Source: JAZKID01 sp963714065
GTDB lineage: Bacteria > Pseudomonadota > Alphaproteobacteria > Rhizobiales > UBA4765
DNA length: 64,000 nucleotides
Direction of reading: 5' to 3'
Assembly (NCBI GenBank): GCA_963714065.1
Contig: OY970226.1
Coordinates: 1,922,001-1,986,000, forward strand
The first letter of the stretch is position 1, and the number at the start of each line of letters is the position of its first letter. The notes beneath the pieces were generated by a model that had not been told where the DNA came from, ran no database searches, and saw only the letters and a list, made by a program, of their open reading frames with translations. The position numbers and the translations under genes are program-made. Below, in pieces: positions 9,037 to 17,982 of the stretch.

Positions 9037-9498
9037 TTAATAAGCTCGCAACCCGTCCAATGCCCCCTGCAAAATCACGGCTGCGGCCAATGCATCAATT
9101 TTCTCGTCGCGCTTGGCGCGGGAAATGCCAACCTCCGCCATCGCCTGCCCGGCCTCGAAGGTGGAAAGCCGTTCGTCCCAGAAGGTGAGAGGCAGGGCGA
9201 TATGCTTCATCAGATTGGCTGCGAAAGTACGAATGCTCTGCGCACGCGGGCCTTGCGTATCGTCCATGTTCAGCGGAAGACCCAGAACAAGTCCCGCCAC
9301 TTCGCGTGCCACGATAATTTTATCCAGCGCCTCGATGTCGCTCAAAAGCTTACTTCGCTTGATCGCCGTCAAAGGCAAGGCAAGCCGCCATGCAGGGTCC
9401 GACACGGCAAGCCCTATGGATTTTTTACTCACATCCAGCCCTAAAATTGTGCCTTGCGAATTGAGGCGGCCCGCGAATTCTTCTATAGTCAGGATCAT
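9037..9498 (-). CDS. ruvX: Holliday junction resolvase-like RuvX/YqgF
   Basis: This is a 153-residue RNase H-fold protein. LGLDVSKKSIGLAVSD holds the first acidic residue, LVLGLPLNMD the second and WDERLST the third. YqgF is needed for 16S rRNA 5'-end maturation in E. coli. I chose the ATG at 9498; the frame extends further but would then overlap the divergent hydrolase gene, and the extension has no family similarity. It sits next to pyrB, a frequent arrangement. Confidence 0.9.
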   Translation of the reverse strand: MILTIEEFAGRLNSQGTILGLDVSKKSIGLAVSDPAWRLALPLTAIKRSKLLSDIEALDKIIVAREVAGLVLGLPLNMDDTQGPRAQSIRTFAANLMKHIALPLTFWDERLSTFEAGQAMAEVGISRAKRDEKIDALAAAVILQGALDGLRAY

Positions 9499-9522
9499 CT
9501 TTTCATTTTGGCAGGTTTTATC

Positions 9523-10263
9523 ATGAAAATCACCTGGTATGGCCATTCCGCTTTCCGCCTTGAGATCAAGGGTGCGAATATTCTGATCGATCCCTTTATT
9601 ACGTATAACGACACCTGTCCGGTGAAGCTGGACGACGTGGCAAAAGGCGTCACACATATTCTGGTGACGCATGGGCACGAGGATCATTTCGGCGATACGG
9701 TGGAGATTTCCAAAAAAACCAAGGCGCCGCTGATCGGTAATTTCGAACTTTGCGGCTGGGCGGCAAAACAGGGCGTGAAAGAAACGATCGGCCTCAACCC
9801 GGGCGGTGAGATGGATATAGGCCCGTTCAAACTGGCGCTGACGCTCGCGCATCATTCGTCATCGGTGAATGCGGATAGCGGCAGCCCGGTCTATCTCGGC
9901 AATCCTTGCGGGCTTGTGGTGATGGCGGAGAACGAACCCACTGTTTATCACGCGGGCGATACCGATATTTTTTCCGACATGGCGCTGATCAACGAATTCT
10001 ATCAGCCGCAGATCGGTCTGCTCCCGATCGGCGATGTTTATACCATGGGCGCGAAAAAAGCGGCTGTCGCGGTAAAACGCTATTTCGAATTCGAGAGCGT
10101 GATCCCCATACACTTTGCTACATTCCCCGTACTGGATAAAACGCCGGATAAATTCATCAAGGAAATGGCGGGCAGCAAAACGAAAGTGCTGAAGCTGAAA
10201 CCGGGGGAGAGTGTCGAGGTTCAGGCGCGCGTGAGCAGTTCGGCGACCCGCGGCGCTGCATAA
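9523..10263 (+). CDS. UPF0173 family metal-dependent hydrolase
   Basis: This is a 246-residue metallo-beta-lactamase fold protein. It begins MKITWYGHSAFRLE, has the metal motif THGHEDHFGD (about residues 47-56), a second His pair in LAHHSSS and YHAGDTDIF. These match the UPF0173/YtkL family, whose substrate is unknown. GCAGG lies eight bases upstream of the ATG. Its 3' end overlaps the convergent hemB gene by 43 bases. Confidence 0.9.
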   Translation: MKITWYGHSAFRLEIKGANILIDPFITYNDTCPVKLDDVAKGVTHILVTHGHEDHFGDTVEISKKTKAPLIGNFELCGWAAKQGVKETIGLNPGGEMDIGPFKLALTLAHHSSSVNADSGSPVYLGNPCGLVVMAENEPTVYHAGDTDIFSDMALINEFYQPQIGLLPIGDVYTMGAKKAAVAVKRYFEFESVIPIHFATFPVLDKTPDKFIKEMAGSKTKVLKLKPGESVEVQARVSSSATRGAA

Positions 10264-11258
10264 GTCAAAATCCCCGCGGCACCTGCGCGTTTGAAGGCCA
10301 GCAGGCTCTCTAACATCACCGCATCAAAGTCGATCCAGCCGTTTTGTGCGGCTGCCTGGATCATCGCATATTCGCCGGAAACTTGATAAGCGAACACCGG
10401 GCGCTGAAATTCTGTGGCAAGACGATGCACGATATCGAGATAGGGCAGGCCGGGCTTGACCATGATCATGTCCGCGCCTTCATCAAGATCGAGCGCGGCT
10501 TCAAGCAGCGCCTCATTCGAATTGGGTGGGTCCATCTGATAGGTGCGCTTGTCGCCTTTCAGTAATTCCTTCGAGCCGATGGCGTCGCGGAACGGGCCAT
10601 AAAAACTTGAGGCATATTTGGCGGTATAGGCCATGATCAATGTATTCTTGTGTCCTGCATCTTCCAGCGCTTCGCGGATGGCGCGCACGCGCCCGTCCAT
10701 CATGTCGGAAGGAGCGATGATGTCGGCGCCCGCTTCGGCCAGCACTAGCGCCTGCTGCGCCAGCACATCGACGGTTTCGTCGTTAAGAATAATATCGCTA
10801 CGCAACAAACCATCATGGCCATGGCTCGTGTAAGGGTCGAGCGCCACGTCAGCCATGATGCCGATTTCAGGCACGGCTTTCTTGATAGCGCGGATGGTTT
10901 TGCAGATAAGATTTTCTGGGTTCAGTGCCTCGGCGCCATTCTCGCTGCGCAAATCTGCGGGCGTGCTTGGAAACAGGGCGATGCAGGGGATACGAAGTTT
11001 TATCGCGCGTTCAGCATCGCGCACAGCTTCATCCACACCCACACGCTCGACGCCGGGCATGGAGGCAATTGATTCGCGGCCTGCACCTTCCTTTATGAAA
11101 ATCGGCCAGATCAGATCGTCGACAGTTAGATTAGTCTCGCGCATCATGCGGCGCGACCAGTTATTGGCCCGCAAACGGCGCGGGCGGGTAAGAGGGAAGC
11201 CGCCAGTATTTTCCCTTATACGGGTGGGAATGAGTTTTTGCAGCCAGTGCTTGTTCAT
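10221..11258 (-). CDS. hemB: delta-aminolevulinic acid dehydratase (porphobilinogen synthase)
   Basis: This 345-residue enzyme condenses two 5-aminolevulinate to porphobilinogen in haem synthesis. The Schiff-base Lys is in MVKPGLPYLDIV at about residue 268; a second active-site Lys is in AYTAKYASSFYGP. In the metal loop the sequence is DPYTSHGHDGL, with Asp where zinc-type enzymes have Cys, so it is the magnesium-dependent type. An N-terminal arm of about 35 residues is normal for octamer assembly. Confidence 0.96.
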   Translation of the reverse strand: MNKHWLQKLIPTRIRENTGGFPLTRPRRLRANNWSRRMMRETNLTVDDLIWPIFIKEGAGRESIASMPGVERVGVDEAVRDAERAIKLRIPCIALFPSTPADLRSENGAEALNPENLICKTIRAIKKAVPEIGIMADVALDPYTSHGHDGLLRSDIILNDETVDVLAQQALVLAEAGADIIAPSDMMDGRVRAIREALEDAGHKNTLIMAYTAKYASSFYGPFRDAIGSKELLKGDKRTYQMDPPNSNEALLEAALDLDEGADMIMVKPGLPYLDIVHRLATEFQRPVFAYQVSGEYAMIQAAAQNGWIDFDAVMLESLLAFKRAGAAGILTYAAPRVAELLTRA

Positions 11259-11278
11259 TACGCTGGTATAACACCCAT

Positions 11279-11398
11279 CGTCATCCCCGCGAAGGCGGGG
11301 ATCTAGAAATAATGTGCACGCTTTGCGCGCACTCTATTTGATTCATGGATCCCGGGTCTGATCCTCACGGCTTTCAGCCGCTCGGGCCCGGGATGACG
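11279..11398. repeat. R3-type repeat, long variant
   Basis: The left half is CGTCATCCCCGCG..CGGGGATCTAGAAATAATG. The right half is a larger hairpin, GGATCCCGGG..CCCGGGATGACG, containing GGCTTTCAGCC. The same variant, interrupted by a DH element, is at 23828-24009. Confidence 0.75.
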
Positions 11399-11449
11399 GT
11401 TTATGGTTTCCGCTTGCTTGTCCATGAAGGCGTTGCTAACCGCTTTGTT

Positions 11450-12601
11450 ATGGATTTCAGCCTTACCGAAGACCAGTCTGCCTTCCGCGAAACGGCGCGC
11501 GATTTTGCGCAAACAAAAATGTTCCCCTTTGCCCGCGAATGGGATGAGAAAAGTATTTTTCCGGTCGAGACCCTGCGCGAGGCGGCAAGGCTCGGCTTTG
11601 CGGGGATTTATGTCAAAGAGGATGTCGGCGGCGCCGGCTTGAAACGTCTCGACGCCGCGCTGATTTTTGAGGAACTGGCGCGCGCCTGCCCCTCCACCGC
11701 CGCTTATCTGAGCATCCACAACATGGTGGCTTGGATGATCGATACATATGGGAATGAACAGCAGCGCAGGAAATTTCTGCCTGCTTTAACATCCATGCAG
11801 CATTTCGCCAGCTATTGCCTGACCGAGCCGAATGCGGGGTCGGATGCCGCATCGCTTTCCACCATGGCAAAACGCGAAGGCGACACATATATATTGAATG
11901 GGGCCAAGGCGTTCATTTCCGGCGGTAGCATTTCCGATATTTATGCCGTGATGTGCCGCACAGGTGTTGCTGGCGCGAAGGGTATTTCCTGCATCCTCGT
12001 CGAGAAAGGCACGAAGGGTTTAAGCTTCGGTGCGCTCGAGAAAAAGCTAGGCTGGAAATCGCAGCCCACAACCATGGTGACATTCGAGGATTGCCGCGTG
12101 CCCGTGACAAACCGGCTTTCGGACGAAGGCATGGGGTTCAAGATCGCGCTCAGCGGGCTCGATGGCGGACGCGTGAATATTGCCGCCTGCTCCCTGGGTG
12201 GCGCTGCCTTCGCACTTTCCGAAAGCCTGCGCTATGCGCAGGAACGTAAACAGTTCGGCCAGCATTTAAGCGACATGCAGAGCGTGCGCTTCAAGCTGGC
12301 GGATATGGCGACACGGCTGGAAGCAGCAAAGCTGATGGTATATCGTGCCGCCGCGAAACTGGATGCACAAACAAAAGACGCCACCGCGCAGGCGGCTATG
12401 GCAAAATGTTTCGCAACAGATGTGTGTTTCGATATCGTAAATGAAGCGCTACAAATTCATGGCGGCTATGGCTATCTCAACGATTACCCTATAGAGCGCG
12501 TGTTGCGCGACCTGCGCGTGCATCAAATTCTTGAAGGCACCAACGAAATCATGCGCGTGATCGCGGCGCGCGAATTGCTGAACGGGACCGTCGATGTCTG
12601 A
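11450..12601 (+). CDS. acyl-CoA dehydrogenase, probable isobutyryl-CoA dehydrogenase
   Basis: This is a 383-residue FAD enzyme with the three-domain acyl-CoA dehydrogenase plan. It has YCLTEPNAGSDAAS, DGGRVNIAACSLGGA and the C-terminal QIHGGYGYLNDYPIER. The probable catalytic Glu is in ILEGTNEIMR at about residue 362, as in short-branched-chain enzymes such as ACAD8. The next genes continue valine breakdown, which supports isobutyryl-CoA as the substrate. I start at MDFSLTEDQ; an upstream in-frame stretch falls in the repeat. It overlaps the next gene by eight bases. Confidence 0.9.
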   Translation: MDFSLTEDQSAFRETARDFAQTKMFPFAREWDEKSIFPVETLREAARLGFAGIYVKEDVGGAGLKRLDAALIFEELARACPSTAAYLSIHNMVAWMIDTYGNEQQRRKFLPALTSMQHFASYCLTEPNAGSDAASLSTMAKREGDTYILNGAKAFISGGSISDIYAVMCRTGVAGAKGISCILVEKGTKGLSFGALEKKLGWKSQPTTMVTFEDCRVPVTNRLSDEGMGFKIALSGLDGGRVNIAACSLGGAAFALSESLRYAQERKQFGQHLSDMQSVRFKLADMATRLEAAKLMVYRAAAKLDAQTKDATAQAAMAKCFATDVCFDIVNEALQIHGGYGYLNDYPIERVLRDLRVHQILEGTNEIMRVIAARELLNGTVDV

Positions 12602-13640
12602 TGATATTTTAGTCGAACAACGCGGGCGTCTGGGCCTGATCACGCTTAACCGCCCCCGCGCGTTCAACGCGCTGACAAGGCCGATGTGCAACGAAATTTC
12701 CAAGGCGTTGCGCATTTTCGAAAGAAACACGCAAGTGCGGCATGTCGTCATGCGCTCGAGCGAGAACGGGCGCTTCTTCTGCGCGGGCGGCGATATCCGC
12801 GTCATGCAGGAAGATATCCGCGAGGGAATTTACGACGAAGCGGAAAATTTTTTCCGCACGGAATACAGGCTCAACCGCCAGATTGCGACTTACTCGAAAC
12901 CATATATCTCGCTGATCGACGGCATCGTGATGGGTGGTGGCGTCGGGATTTCGGGGCATGGCACCTATCGTGTCGTCACCGACAATGTGGTGTTTGCCAT
13001 GCCGGAAGTGGCGATAGGTTTTTTCCCAGATGTCGGTGCTAGCCGCCTGTTGGCGCAATTGCCCGGCAAATTTGGTGCCTATCTTGCCATCACGGGTGAG
13101 CGTGTCGGCGCCGAAGACCTGATCTACCTCGGCCTTGCCACGCATCATGTCAAAGCCTCCGCGCTGGACGATATTCTCCAGGAACTGATCATGGGCGAAG
13201 ACGCGAAGGAAGTTCTAAGGGATGCCCGGCTGAAGCCGAAACCTGCGCCGCTGCAGAAAATGGCAGACAATATCTCGGCCTATTTCCACGTCCTCGATCT
13301 TGCCGACATTTACAAGGTGCTGAACGACAACAAAGACGACAGCTTCGCGGCGAAGTGCCTGTCAACTCTCAAGGCCCGTTCCCCCACCAGCATGGCGATT
13401 GCATTAAAGCAGCTGCAGACCGGCGTCGAGGATGTCGACCTCGTGCTGAAGAAGGATTTCCGCATCGCCTATCACATGATCCGCAAGCACGATTTTCCGG
13501 AAGGCGTGCGCGCGTTGCTGGTCGACAAGGATCAAAAGCCGTCTTGGCAGCCTGCCGATTATACGCAGATCGATCATGACGAGATCGCTTCCTATTTCGA
13601 GCCGTTGCCGCCTGATATAGAGCTGGATTTCGCGGCATGA
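12594..13640 (+). CDS. 3-hydroxyisobutyryl-CoA hydrolase (enoyl-CoA hydratase/isomerase family)
   Basis: This is a 348-residue crotonase-fold protein of the HIBCH branch. It has the oxyanion segment FCAGGDIRVM, MGGGVGISGHG and MPEVAIGFFPDVGASRLL, where the Glu and Asp are the HIBCH catalytic acids. The C-terminal extension (about 250-348) is longer than in simple hydratases, as expected. It releases 3-hydroxyisobutyrate from its CoA ester in valine degradation, the substrate for the dehydrogenase two genes on. It overlaps both neighbours by a few bases. Confidence 0.92.
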   Translation: MSDDILVEQRGRLGLITLNRPRAFNALTRPMCNEISKALRIFERNTQVRHVVMRSSENGRFFCAGGDIRVMQEDIREGIYDEAENFFRTEYRLNRQIATYSKPYISLIDGIVMGGGVGISGHGTYRVVTDNVVFAMPEVAIGFFPDVGASRLLAQLPGKFGAYLAITGERVGAEDLIYLGLATHHVKASALDDILQELIMGEDAKEVLRDARLKPKPAPLQKMADNISAYFHVLDLADIYKVLNDNKDDSFAAKCLSTLKARSPTSMAIALKQLQTGVEDVDLVLKKDFRIAYHMIRKHDFPEGVRALLVDKDQKPSWQPADYTQIDHDEIASYFEPLPPDIELDFAA

Positions 13641-14023
13641 CGACGATCGAAATCGAAACGCTGGAGCGTTATTTCATCTGGTTTCTTCGCCTGCTTGCCG
13701 GCGTTTATTTCCTGCTCGGCCTGCGGCAATGGCTTGTCATTCTCGATGTCGCGCATCACGGTACTTTCCTGAAGATGGCGCTATCGCATCAGGTTGTCAC
13801 CGGTTTTTTTGCGGTGGTTAATCTTGTCGCGGCCGTCGGCCTTTGGCTGGCTTCGTCCTGGGGTTCGATGGTGTGGCTGATCGCGGCATTGTTCGATATC
13901 GTGCTGCACGGTTTTTACCCGGGCTTAAGCGTGACGCCGCGTTTCATGCTGTTCTTTCATACCGGCAGCATGCTGATGTATGTTTTCCTAGTGATGCAGC
14001 TCGCCAAGCACCGCTCGGCGTGA
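13637..14023 (+). CDS. small membrane protein, DUF6163-like
   Basis: This is a 128-residue protein with four hydrophobic segments (about 12-33, 45-67, 72-90 and 95-120). It overlaps the hydrolase stop by four bases (ATGA) and lies ten bases before the dehydrogenase gene, so it is co-expressed with valine-degradation genes. It resembles short alphaproteobacterial DUF6163 proteins, an assignment made from memory of the pattern. The role is unknown; transport or membrane docking of the pathway would be speculation. Confidence 0.7.
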   Translation: MTTIEIETLERYFIWFLRLLAGVYFLLGLRQWLVILDVAHHGTFLKMALSHQVVTGFFAVVNLVAAVGLWLASSWGSMVWLIAALFDIVLHGFYPGLSVTPRFMLFFHTGSMLMYVFLVMQLAKHRSA

Positions 14024-14033
14024 GGAGATTCAG

Positions 14034-14924
14034 ATGACAAAAATCGCGTTCATCGGTCTTGGCCATATGGGCGGGCCCATGGCGGCAAATCTCGTGAAAG
14101 CGGGATATGAAGTGCTGGGCTATGATCTTTCGGAAAAAGCGCTCGAGCAATTCAAAAAGGCAGGCGGCAAAAATGCCGCCAGCATCGCGGAAGCAGCGCA
14201 GGATGCCGATATCATCGCCACCATGCTGCCTTCCGGCAAGGAAGTGCGCGCCGTCTATCTTGGCGAAAACGGTCTGCTTGCGAAACTGCCGAAGAACCGC
14301 CTGTTTATCGATTGCTCGACGATCGATGTCGAGTTGGCGCGTGTGGTGGCGGCAGAAGCGCAGGCCCGTGGCCACGGCTTCATCGATGCGCCGGTTTCCG
14401 GCGGCACGGCGGGCGCTATGGCAGGCACGCTGACCTTCATGGTCGGCGGCAGCGCGCAGGCTTTTGCGAAAGCGGAGCCCCTCCTGTCGGAAATGGGTAA
14501 ATCCATCGTGCATGCGGGCGATGCTGGCAGCGGGCAGGCGGCGAAAATCTGCAACAATATGATCCTCGGCATTTCCATGATCGGCGTGTGCGAAGCTTTC
14601 GCGCTGGCCGACGGGCTCGGCCTCGCGCGCGAGAAACTGTTCGAGATCGCCAATGCGTCGTCAGGCCAGTGTTGGTCGTTAACGAAATATTGCCCGGTGC
14701 CGGGGCCCGTGCCGGCTTCACCTGCCAACCGCAATTACGAGCCGGGCTTTACGGCTAACATGATGTTAAAGGACCTTCGCCTCGCACAGGAGGCATCAAA
14801 CGCCGTACATGCCAACACACTGCTCGGCGCGTCCGCCGCGCAAATCTATACGCAGATGGTTGAACGTGGACAAGGCAATCTCGATTTTTCCGGCGTATTC
14901 GAATTTTTGCGCGCGAAAAACTGA
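14034..14924 (+). CDS. mmsB: 3-hydroxyisobutyrate dehydrogenase
   Basis: This is a 296-residue NAD-dependent enzyme. The Rossmann motif is IAFIGLGHMGGPMAANL. The substrate loop DAPVSGGTAGAMAGTL is family-specific, and the catalytic Lys is in GQAAKICNNM (about residue 171). It oxidises 3-hydroxyisobutyrate to methylmalonate semialdehyde, following the hydrolase in valine catabolism. The semialdehyde dehydrogenase (mmsA) is not in the window. AGGAGATT lies just upstream of the start. Confidence 0.95.
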   Translation: MTKIAFIGLGHMGGPMAANLVKAGYEVLGYDLSEKALEQFKKAGGKNAASIAEAAQDADIIATMLPSGKEVRAVYLGENGLLAKLPKNRLFIDCSTIDVELARVVAAEAQARGHGFIDAPVSGGTAGAMAGTLTFMVGGSAQAFAKAEPLLSEMGKSIVHAGDAGSGQAAKICNNMILGISMIGVCEAFALADGLGLAREKLFEIANASSGQCWSLTKYCPVPGPVPASPANRNYEPGFTANMMLKDLRLAQEASNAVHANTLLGASAAQIYTQMVERGQGNLDFSGVFEFLRAKN

Positions 14925-14965
14925 GGTTATCACAGTTAATAAGTGGTATTTTATCAGCATTCTCT

Positions 14966-15000
14966 GGTTAACGCTTAACCGGAATTGAGCTTACTCAATT
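14966..15000. promoter_or_regulatory. paired inverted repeats upstream of ldtR, candidate operators
   Basis: Two perfect inverted repeats lie back to back: GGTTAA-CGC-TTAACC (14966-14980) and AATTGAG-CTTA-CTCAATT (14983-15000). They are 107-141 bases before the start of ldtR. MarR-type regulators bind such palindromes and often control themselves, so these are candidate LdtR sites. This is inference from position and symmetry. Confidence 0.45.
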
Positions 15001-15106
15001 TTAATCCTGGAAATTAAATCGAATTTATCTCGATACCGCTAAATTCTCCTGATGCACAGCCGACAAGAGCTGTCTTCGAAAGTAATTTAAACAGTGGGGC
15101 GTTGAA

Positions 15107-15637
15107 ATGAGTAACACTTTTGCACGTGAACAGCAGCATAATAAGCCGGCGGAAAGTCACGGCACGAAATATAATCCGGAGGTCAAGGCCAACTATCTCG
15201 AAGCCTTGTCCTATGTCGAGCGGGCGCATCGTTCGCTTCTCGATGTGATCAAGGACGAGTTCGAGCGTTCGGGCCGTTCCGACGTCAACCCGGTTCAGGC
15301 TCTGATCCTGTTCCATATGGGCGATTCAGAACTGACGGCGGGCGAACTGAAGACGCGCGGCTATTATCTCGGCTCGAATGTCAGCTACAATCTGAAAAAG
15401 CTGGTCGAGCTTGGTTATGTCCATCATCAGCGTTCGCGCGTCGACCGTCGCGCGGTGAAGATCAAACTGACGGACAAAGGCCAGGAAATCCGCGCCATCG
15501 TCGATCGTCTTTACGATCGTCATGCCGCTTCGGTCGAAGTTGTCGGCGGTATCAGCATCTCCGACTTCCAGTCGATCACGCAGATTTTACAGCGGCTTGA
15601 GAGATACTGGGTCGACCAGGTTCGCTACAGGCTGTAA
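15107..15637 (+). CDS. ldtR: MarR/winged-helix transcriptional regulator LdtR
   Basis: This is a 176-residue regulator with a winged-helix core (about 60-140): ALILFHMGDSELTAGELKTR, then a recognition helix GSNVSYNLKKLVELGYV and a wing RSRVDRRAVKIKLTDKG. It matches the LdtR family described in Liberibacter and Sinorhizobium, which controls an L,D-transpeptidase gene and stress tolerance. The next gene is that transpeptidase, separated by a terminator, so each has its own transcript. The AAACAGTGGGG region before the ATG may help place the start. Confidence 0.9.
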   Translation: MSNTFAREQQHNKPAESHGTKYNPEVKANYLEALSYVERAHRSLLDVIKDEFERSGRSDVNPVQALILFHMGDSELTAGELKTRGYYLGSNVSYNLKKLVELGYVHHQRSRVDRRAVKIKLTDKGQEIRAIVDRLYDRHAASVEVVGGISISDFQSITQILQRLERYWVDQVRYRL

Positions 15638-15713
15638 CATTACCTCAGGCTTTGACCAGGGAGGCGTTGATAAATTCGGCGCTTAGAGGGGCAGACATCA
15701 GGGCTTGAAAAGA

Positions 15714-15744
15714 AAAGCGGTTCGCGAGAGCCGCTTTTTTTATT
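15714..15744 (+). terminator. rho-independent terminator of ldtR
   Basis: The stem AAAGCGG / CCGCTTT with a ten-base loop is followed by a T-run (TTTTTTTATTTT). It lies 77 bases after the ldtR stop and before the ldtP start. Confidence 0.75.
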
Positions 15745-15827
15745 TTCTAATTGCGGAAACAGGGCGGGTTATGCCTTATGAAAGCCTGATTTTTTGCTAT
15801 TCTAAGGTCATAGAATCATTGGCTTTG

Positions 15828-17183
15828 ATGAGGGGGTATGCGCGTCTGATGTCGCTGGAAAGCAGCCGGAAAGCTTTGAGCAGGGCCCTGGTGTTTGCCT
15901 TTGCAATAGCCTTGTCCATGCCGGTTCACTTTGCGTGCGCGCAGGATGCGGAGCCCGCGGATTTGGGCTCGGCCGAATGGCAGGAAGGCTTCGACGTTTC
16001 GAATCTGGACTCGCTTGCCGTCAAGGAACAGACCCCCACCGCCGGCCCGCGCTCCGTCGCGGCAACTGAAGCAGCCATTACGCAGTACAAGGACATCGTC
16101 GCCAAGGGCGGCTGGAGCAAGGTGCCTTCGGGCGAAATCCTGCGCCTTGGCGCGCAATCCTCTGCCGTTTCCGCGCTGCGCCGCCGCCTGATGCTCTCGG
16201 GCGATCTCGAGCAGAGCGTCGGCCGTGCCGATGTCTTCGATGTCTTCGTGATGACGGCGGTGAAGCGCTTCCAGGCCCGGCACGGTATCGTGCCCGACGG
16301 TGTGGTGCGTGCCAATACATTCGCCGCGCTGAATATTCCGGCCGAAGCCCGCCTGCGCCAGCTCCAGCTTAACCTGCCGCGCCTGAAGGCGATCGCGGGC
16401 GATCTGGGCGGACGCTATGTCATGCTCAATATTCCCGCAACCGAACTCGAGGCGGTGCAGAACGGCACGGTCGTGCAGCGTCATGGCGCGGTGGTGGGCA
16501 AGATCGACAGGCAATCGCCTATTCTCGCGGTGCGCATCGAGGAAATCAATTTCAACCCGTTCTGGACGGTGCCGGGCTCGATCATCAAGAAAGACCTGAT
16601 CCCGAAAATGCAGGCGGATCCAAAATATCTCACCGAAAACCGCATCCGTATTTTCGACCAGAAAGGCAACGAGCTTTCGCCCAACTGGATCAACTGGTCG
16701 ACGACGGAAGCGATCAATTTCAGCTTCCGGCAGGACCCGAGCGATATCAACTCCATGGGTTCGGTGCGCATCGGCATGCCGAATACCGACAATGTCTATA
16801 TGCACGATACGCCGCAGAAATCGCTGTTCGGCGAGGATGCACGCTTCCATTCCTCCGGTTGCGCGCGCATCCAGAACGTACGCGATCTCGTGACATGGCT
16901 GCTTGCCGCCAATCCCGAATGGCAGCGCGAGCGCATCGACCAGACGGTGCGCAAGGAAGAGCGCATCGATGTGAAACTTGCACGCTCCGTGCCGGTTTAC
17001 TGGGTCTATGTCACGGCCTGGGCGAACGAGCAGGGCGTGCAATTTCGCGACGACATCTATGGTCGCGACAAGATGCACCTTGCCGGGGATTTCCACCTGC
17101 CTGCCACGCCTTTCGACAAGATCGGTGCACAGGCTTTCGTGCCCGGCACGAAAAGGCCGGTACGCGGCGGCGGTAAAAGCTGA
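15828..17183 (+). CDS. ldtP: L,D-transpeptidase LdtP (YkuD family)
   Basis: This is a periplasmic peptidoglycan cross-linking or remodelling enzyme of about 451 residues. An N-terminal signal peptide (core ALVFAFAIALSMPVHFACA) precedes a peptidoglycan-binding repeat (about 105-165, LRRRLMLSGD..VKRFQARHGIVPDGVV). The YkuD catalytic domain follows, with His in YMHDTPQK and catalytic Cys in HSSGCARIQN at about residue 345. The start is uncertain: ATG 15828 is used, while ATG 15849 has an AGGGGG further upstream. An earlier start would cross the ldtR terminator and is rejected. The ldtR-ldtP adjacency matches the known regulator-target pair. Confidence 0.93.
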   Translation: MRGYARLMSLESSRKALSRALVFAFAIALSMPVHFACAQDAEPADLGSAEWQEGFDVSNLDSLAVKEQTPTAGPRSVAATEAAITQYKDIVAKGGWSKVPSGEILRLGAQSSAVSALRRRLMLSGDLEQSVGRADVFDVFVMTAVKRFQARHGIVPDGVVRANTFAALNIPAEARLRQLQLNLPRLKAIAGDLGGRYVMLNIPATELEAVQNGTVVQRHGAVVGKIDRQSPILAVRIEEINFNPFWTVPGSIIKKDLIPKMQADPKYLTENRIRIFDQKGNELSPNWINWSTTEAINFSFRQDPSDINSMGSVRIGMPNTDNVYMHDTPQKSLFGEDARFHSSGCARIQNVRDLVTWLLAANPEWQRERIDQTVRKEERIDVKLARSVPVYWVYVTAWANEQGVQFRDDIYGRDKMHLAGDFHLPATPFDKIGAQAFVPGTKRPVRGGGKS

Positions 17184-17189
17184 GACGTT

Positions 17190-17594
17190 TTAGTGGAATA
17201 AGAGCGAGACGAAAATCTCCAGATCGCTTTCCTTTTTCCGGCGCGTTTCATAATCCTGCTTTGGAATGAAGACGATCTGGCTGCGGCGGCGCATCAGATA
17301 GGTATCCTTGCCGAAAGGCAGGATGAGAATATGGTTCGAGAGCGGGTCGGCAAAAAGGAATTCGAAAACTTCGTAGCTGAAATCGCTGTACAAAAGATTG
17401 TACAAGCTTTTCACGGATTCGATGGTGCGGTCGCCGACAGGCATGGCGACGGAGGATTCCGTTTTCATGGCGCTCATGGTCTGGGCGATCATGCGCAGCG
17501 TGAAATCGATCTTGTCCGTATTCGCCTTGCCGATCACGCCGGTCTGAATAATGCTGCTGGTCGGCAAAGGGCCTAAACGCGATAAATCGGCCAT
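17190..17594 (-). CDS. hypothetical protein
   Basis: This is a 134-residue soluble protein (MADLSRLGPLPTSSIIQTGV..) without signal peptide or membrane segments. The centre is aromatic (LYSDFSYEVFEFLFADPL) and the tail basic (RRRSQIVFIPKQDYETRRKK). Codon use is like the neighbours. It is convergent with ldtP, six bases apart, and divergent from the DUF6898 gene across an AT-rich gap. I do not recognise the family. Confidence 0.7.
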   Translation of the reverse strand: MADLSRLGPLPTSSIIQTGVIGKANTDKIDFTLRMIAQTMSAMKTESSVAMPVGDRTIESVKSLYNLLYSDFSYEVFEFLFADPLSNHILILPFGKDTYLMRRRSQIVFIPKQDYETRRKKESDLEIFVSLLFH

Positions 17595-17786
17595 AACATG
17601 CTTCCTGAACCATTATTGTCCAGTGCAATAAGGATTTAGGCTAGCAATTCAAAGTATTAATTTCAACAGATTCATAGTAAATCCGGCAAGAATTACATAA
17701 TATATTTGCTATTAACATGAATAGATAAAATGTGAAAAATAGGCGATCTTCGCGTGCGTTTTCGCATGATCGCGGCATAATCCTCC

Positions 17787-17981
17787 ATGGCTGATTCCCC
17801 GAACCCGTCGCGCGAGGTCTATTTCGAGCATATCGCGCTCGGCAACTGCATAAAATGCACGGCTATCGACACGCAAACCGCGCTGGAAGCAACAATAATG
17901 GGGCCTTTGCGCGCGAATCCGCGCGATCTCGAGCAGCTGGCGCTGGCCAAATTGTTGAAGCGGCTGAGTCAAACAACCTGA
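17787..17981 (+). CDS. DUF6898-like small protein
   Basis: This is a 64-residue protein: MADSPNPSREVYFEHIALGN.., with the pattern REVYFE..GNxxKxTAID and a helical ALAKLLKRL end. The motif recalls DUF6898, a short alphaproteobacterial family of unknown function often near glyA; the assignment is from memory and moderate. A repeat region separates it from glyA. Confidence 0.65.
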   Translation: MADSPNPSREVYFEHIALGNCIKCTAIDTQTALEATIMGPLRANPRDLEQLALAKLLKRLSQTT

Positions 17982-17982
17982 T

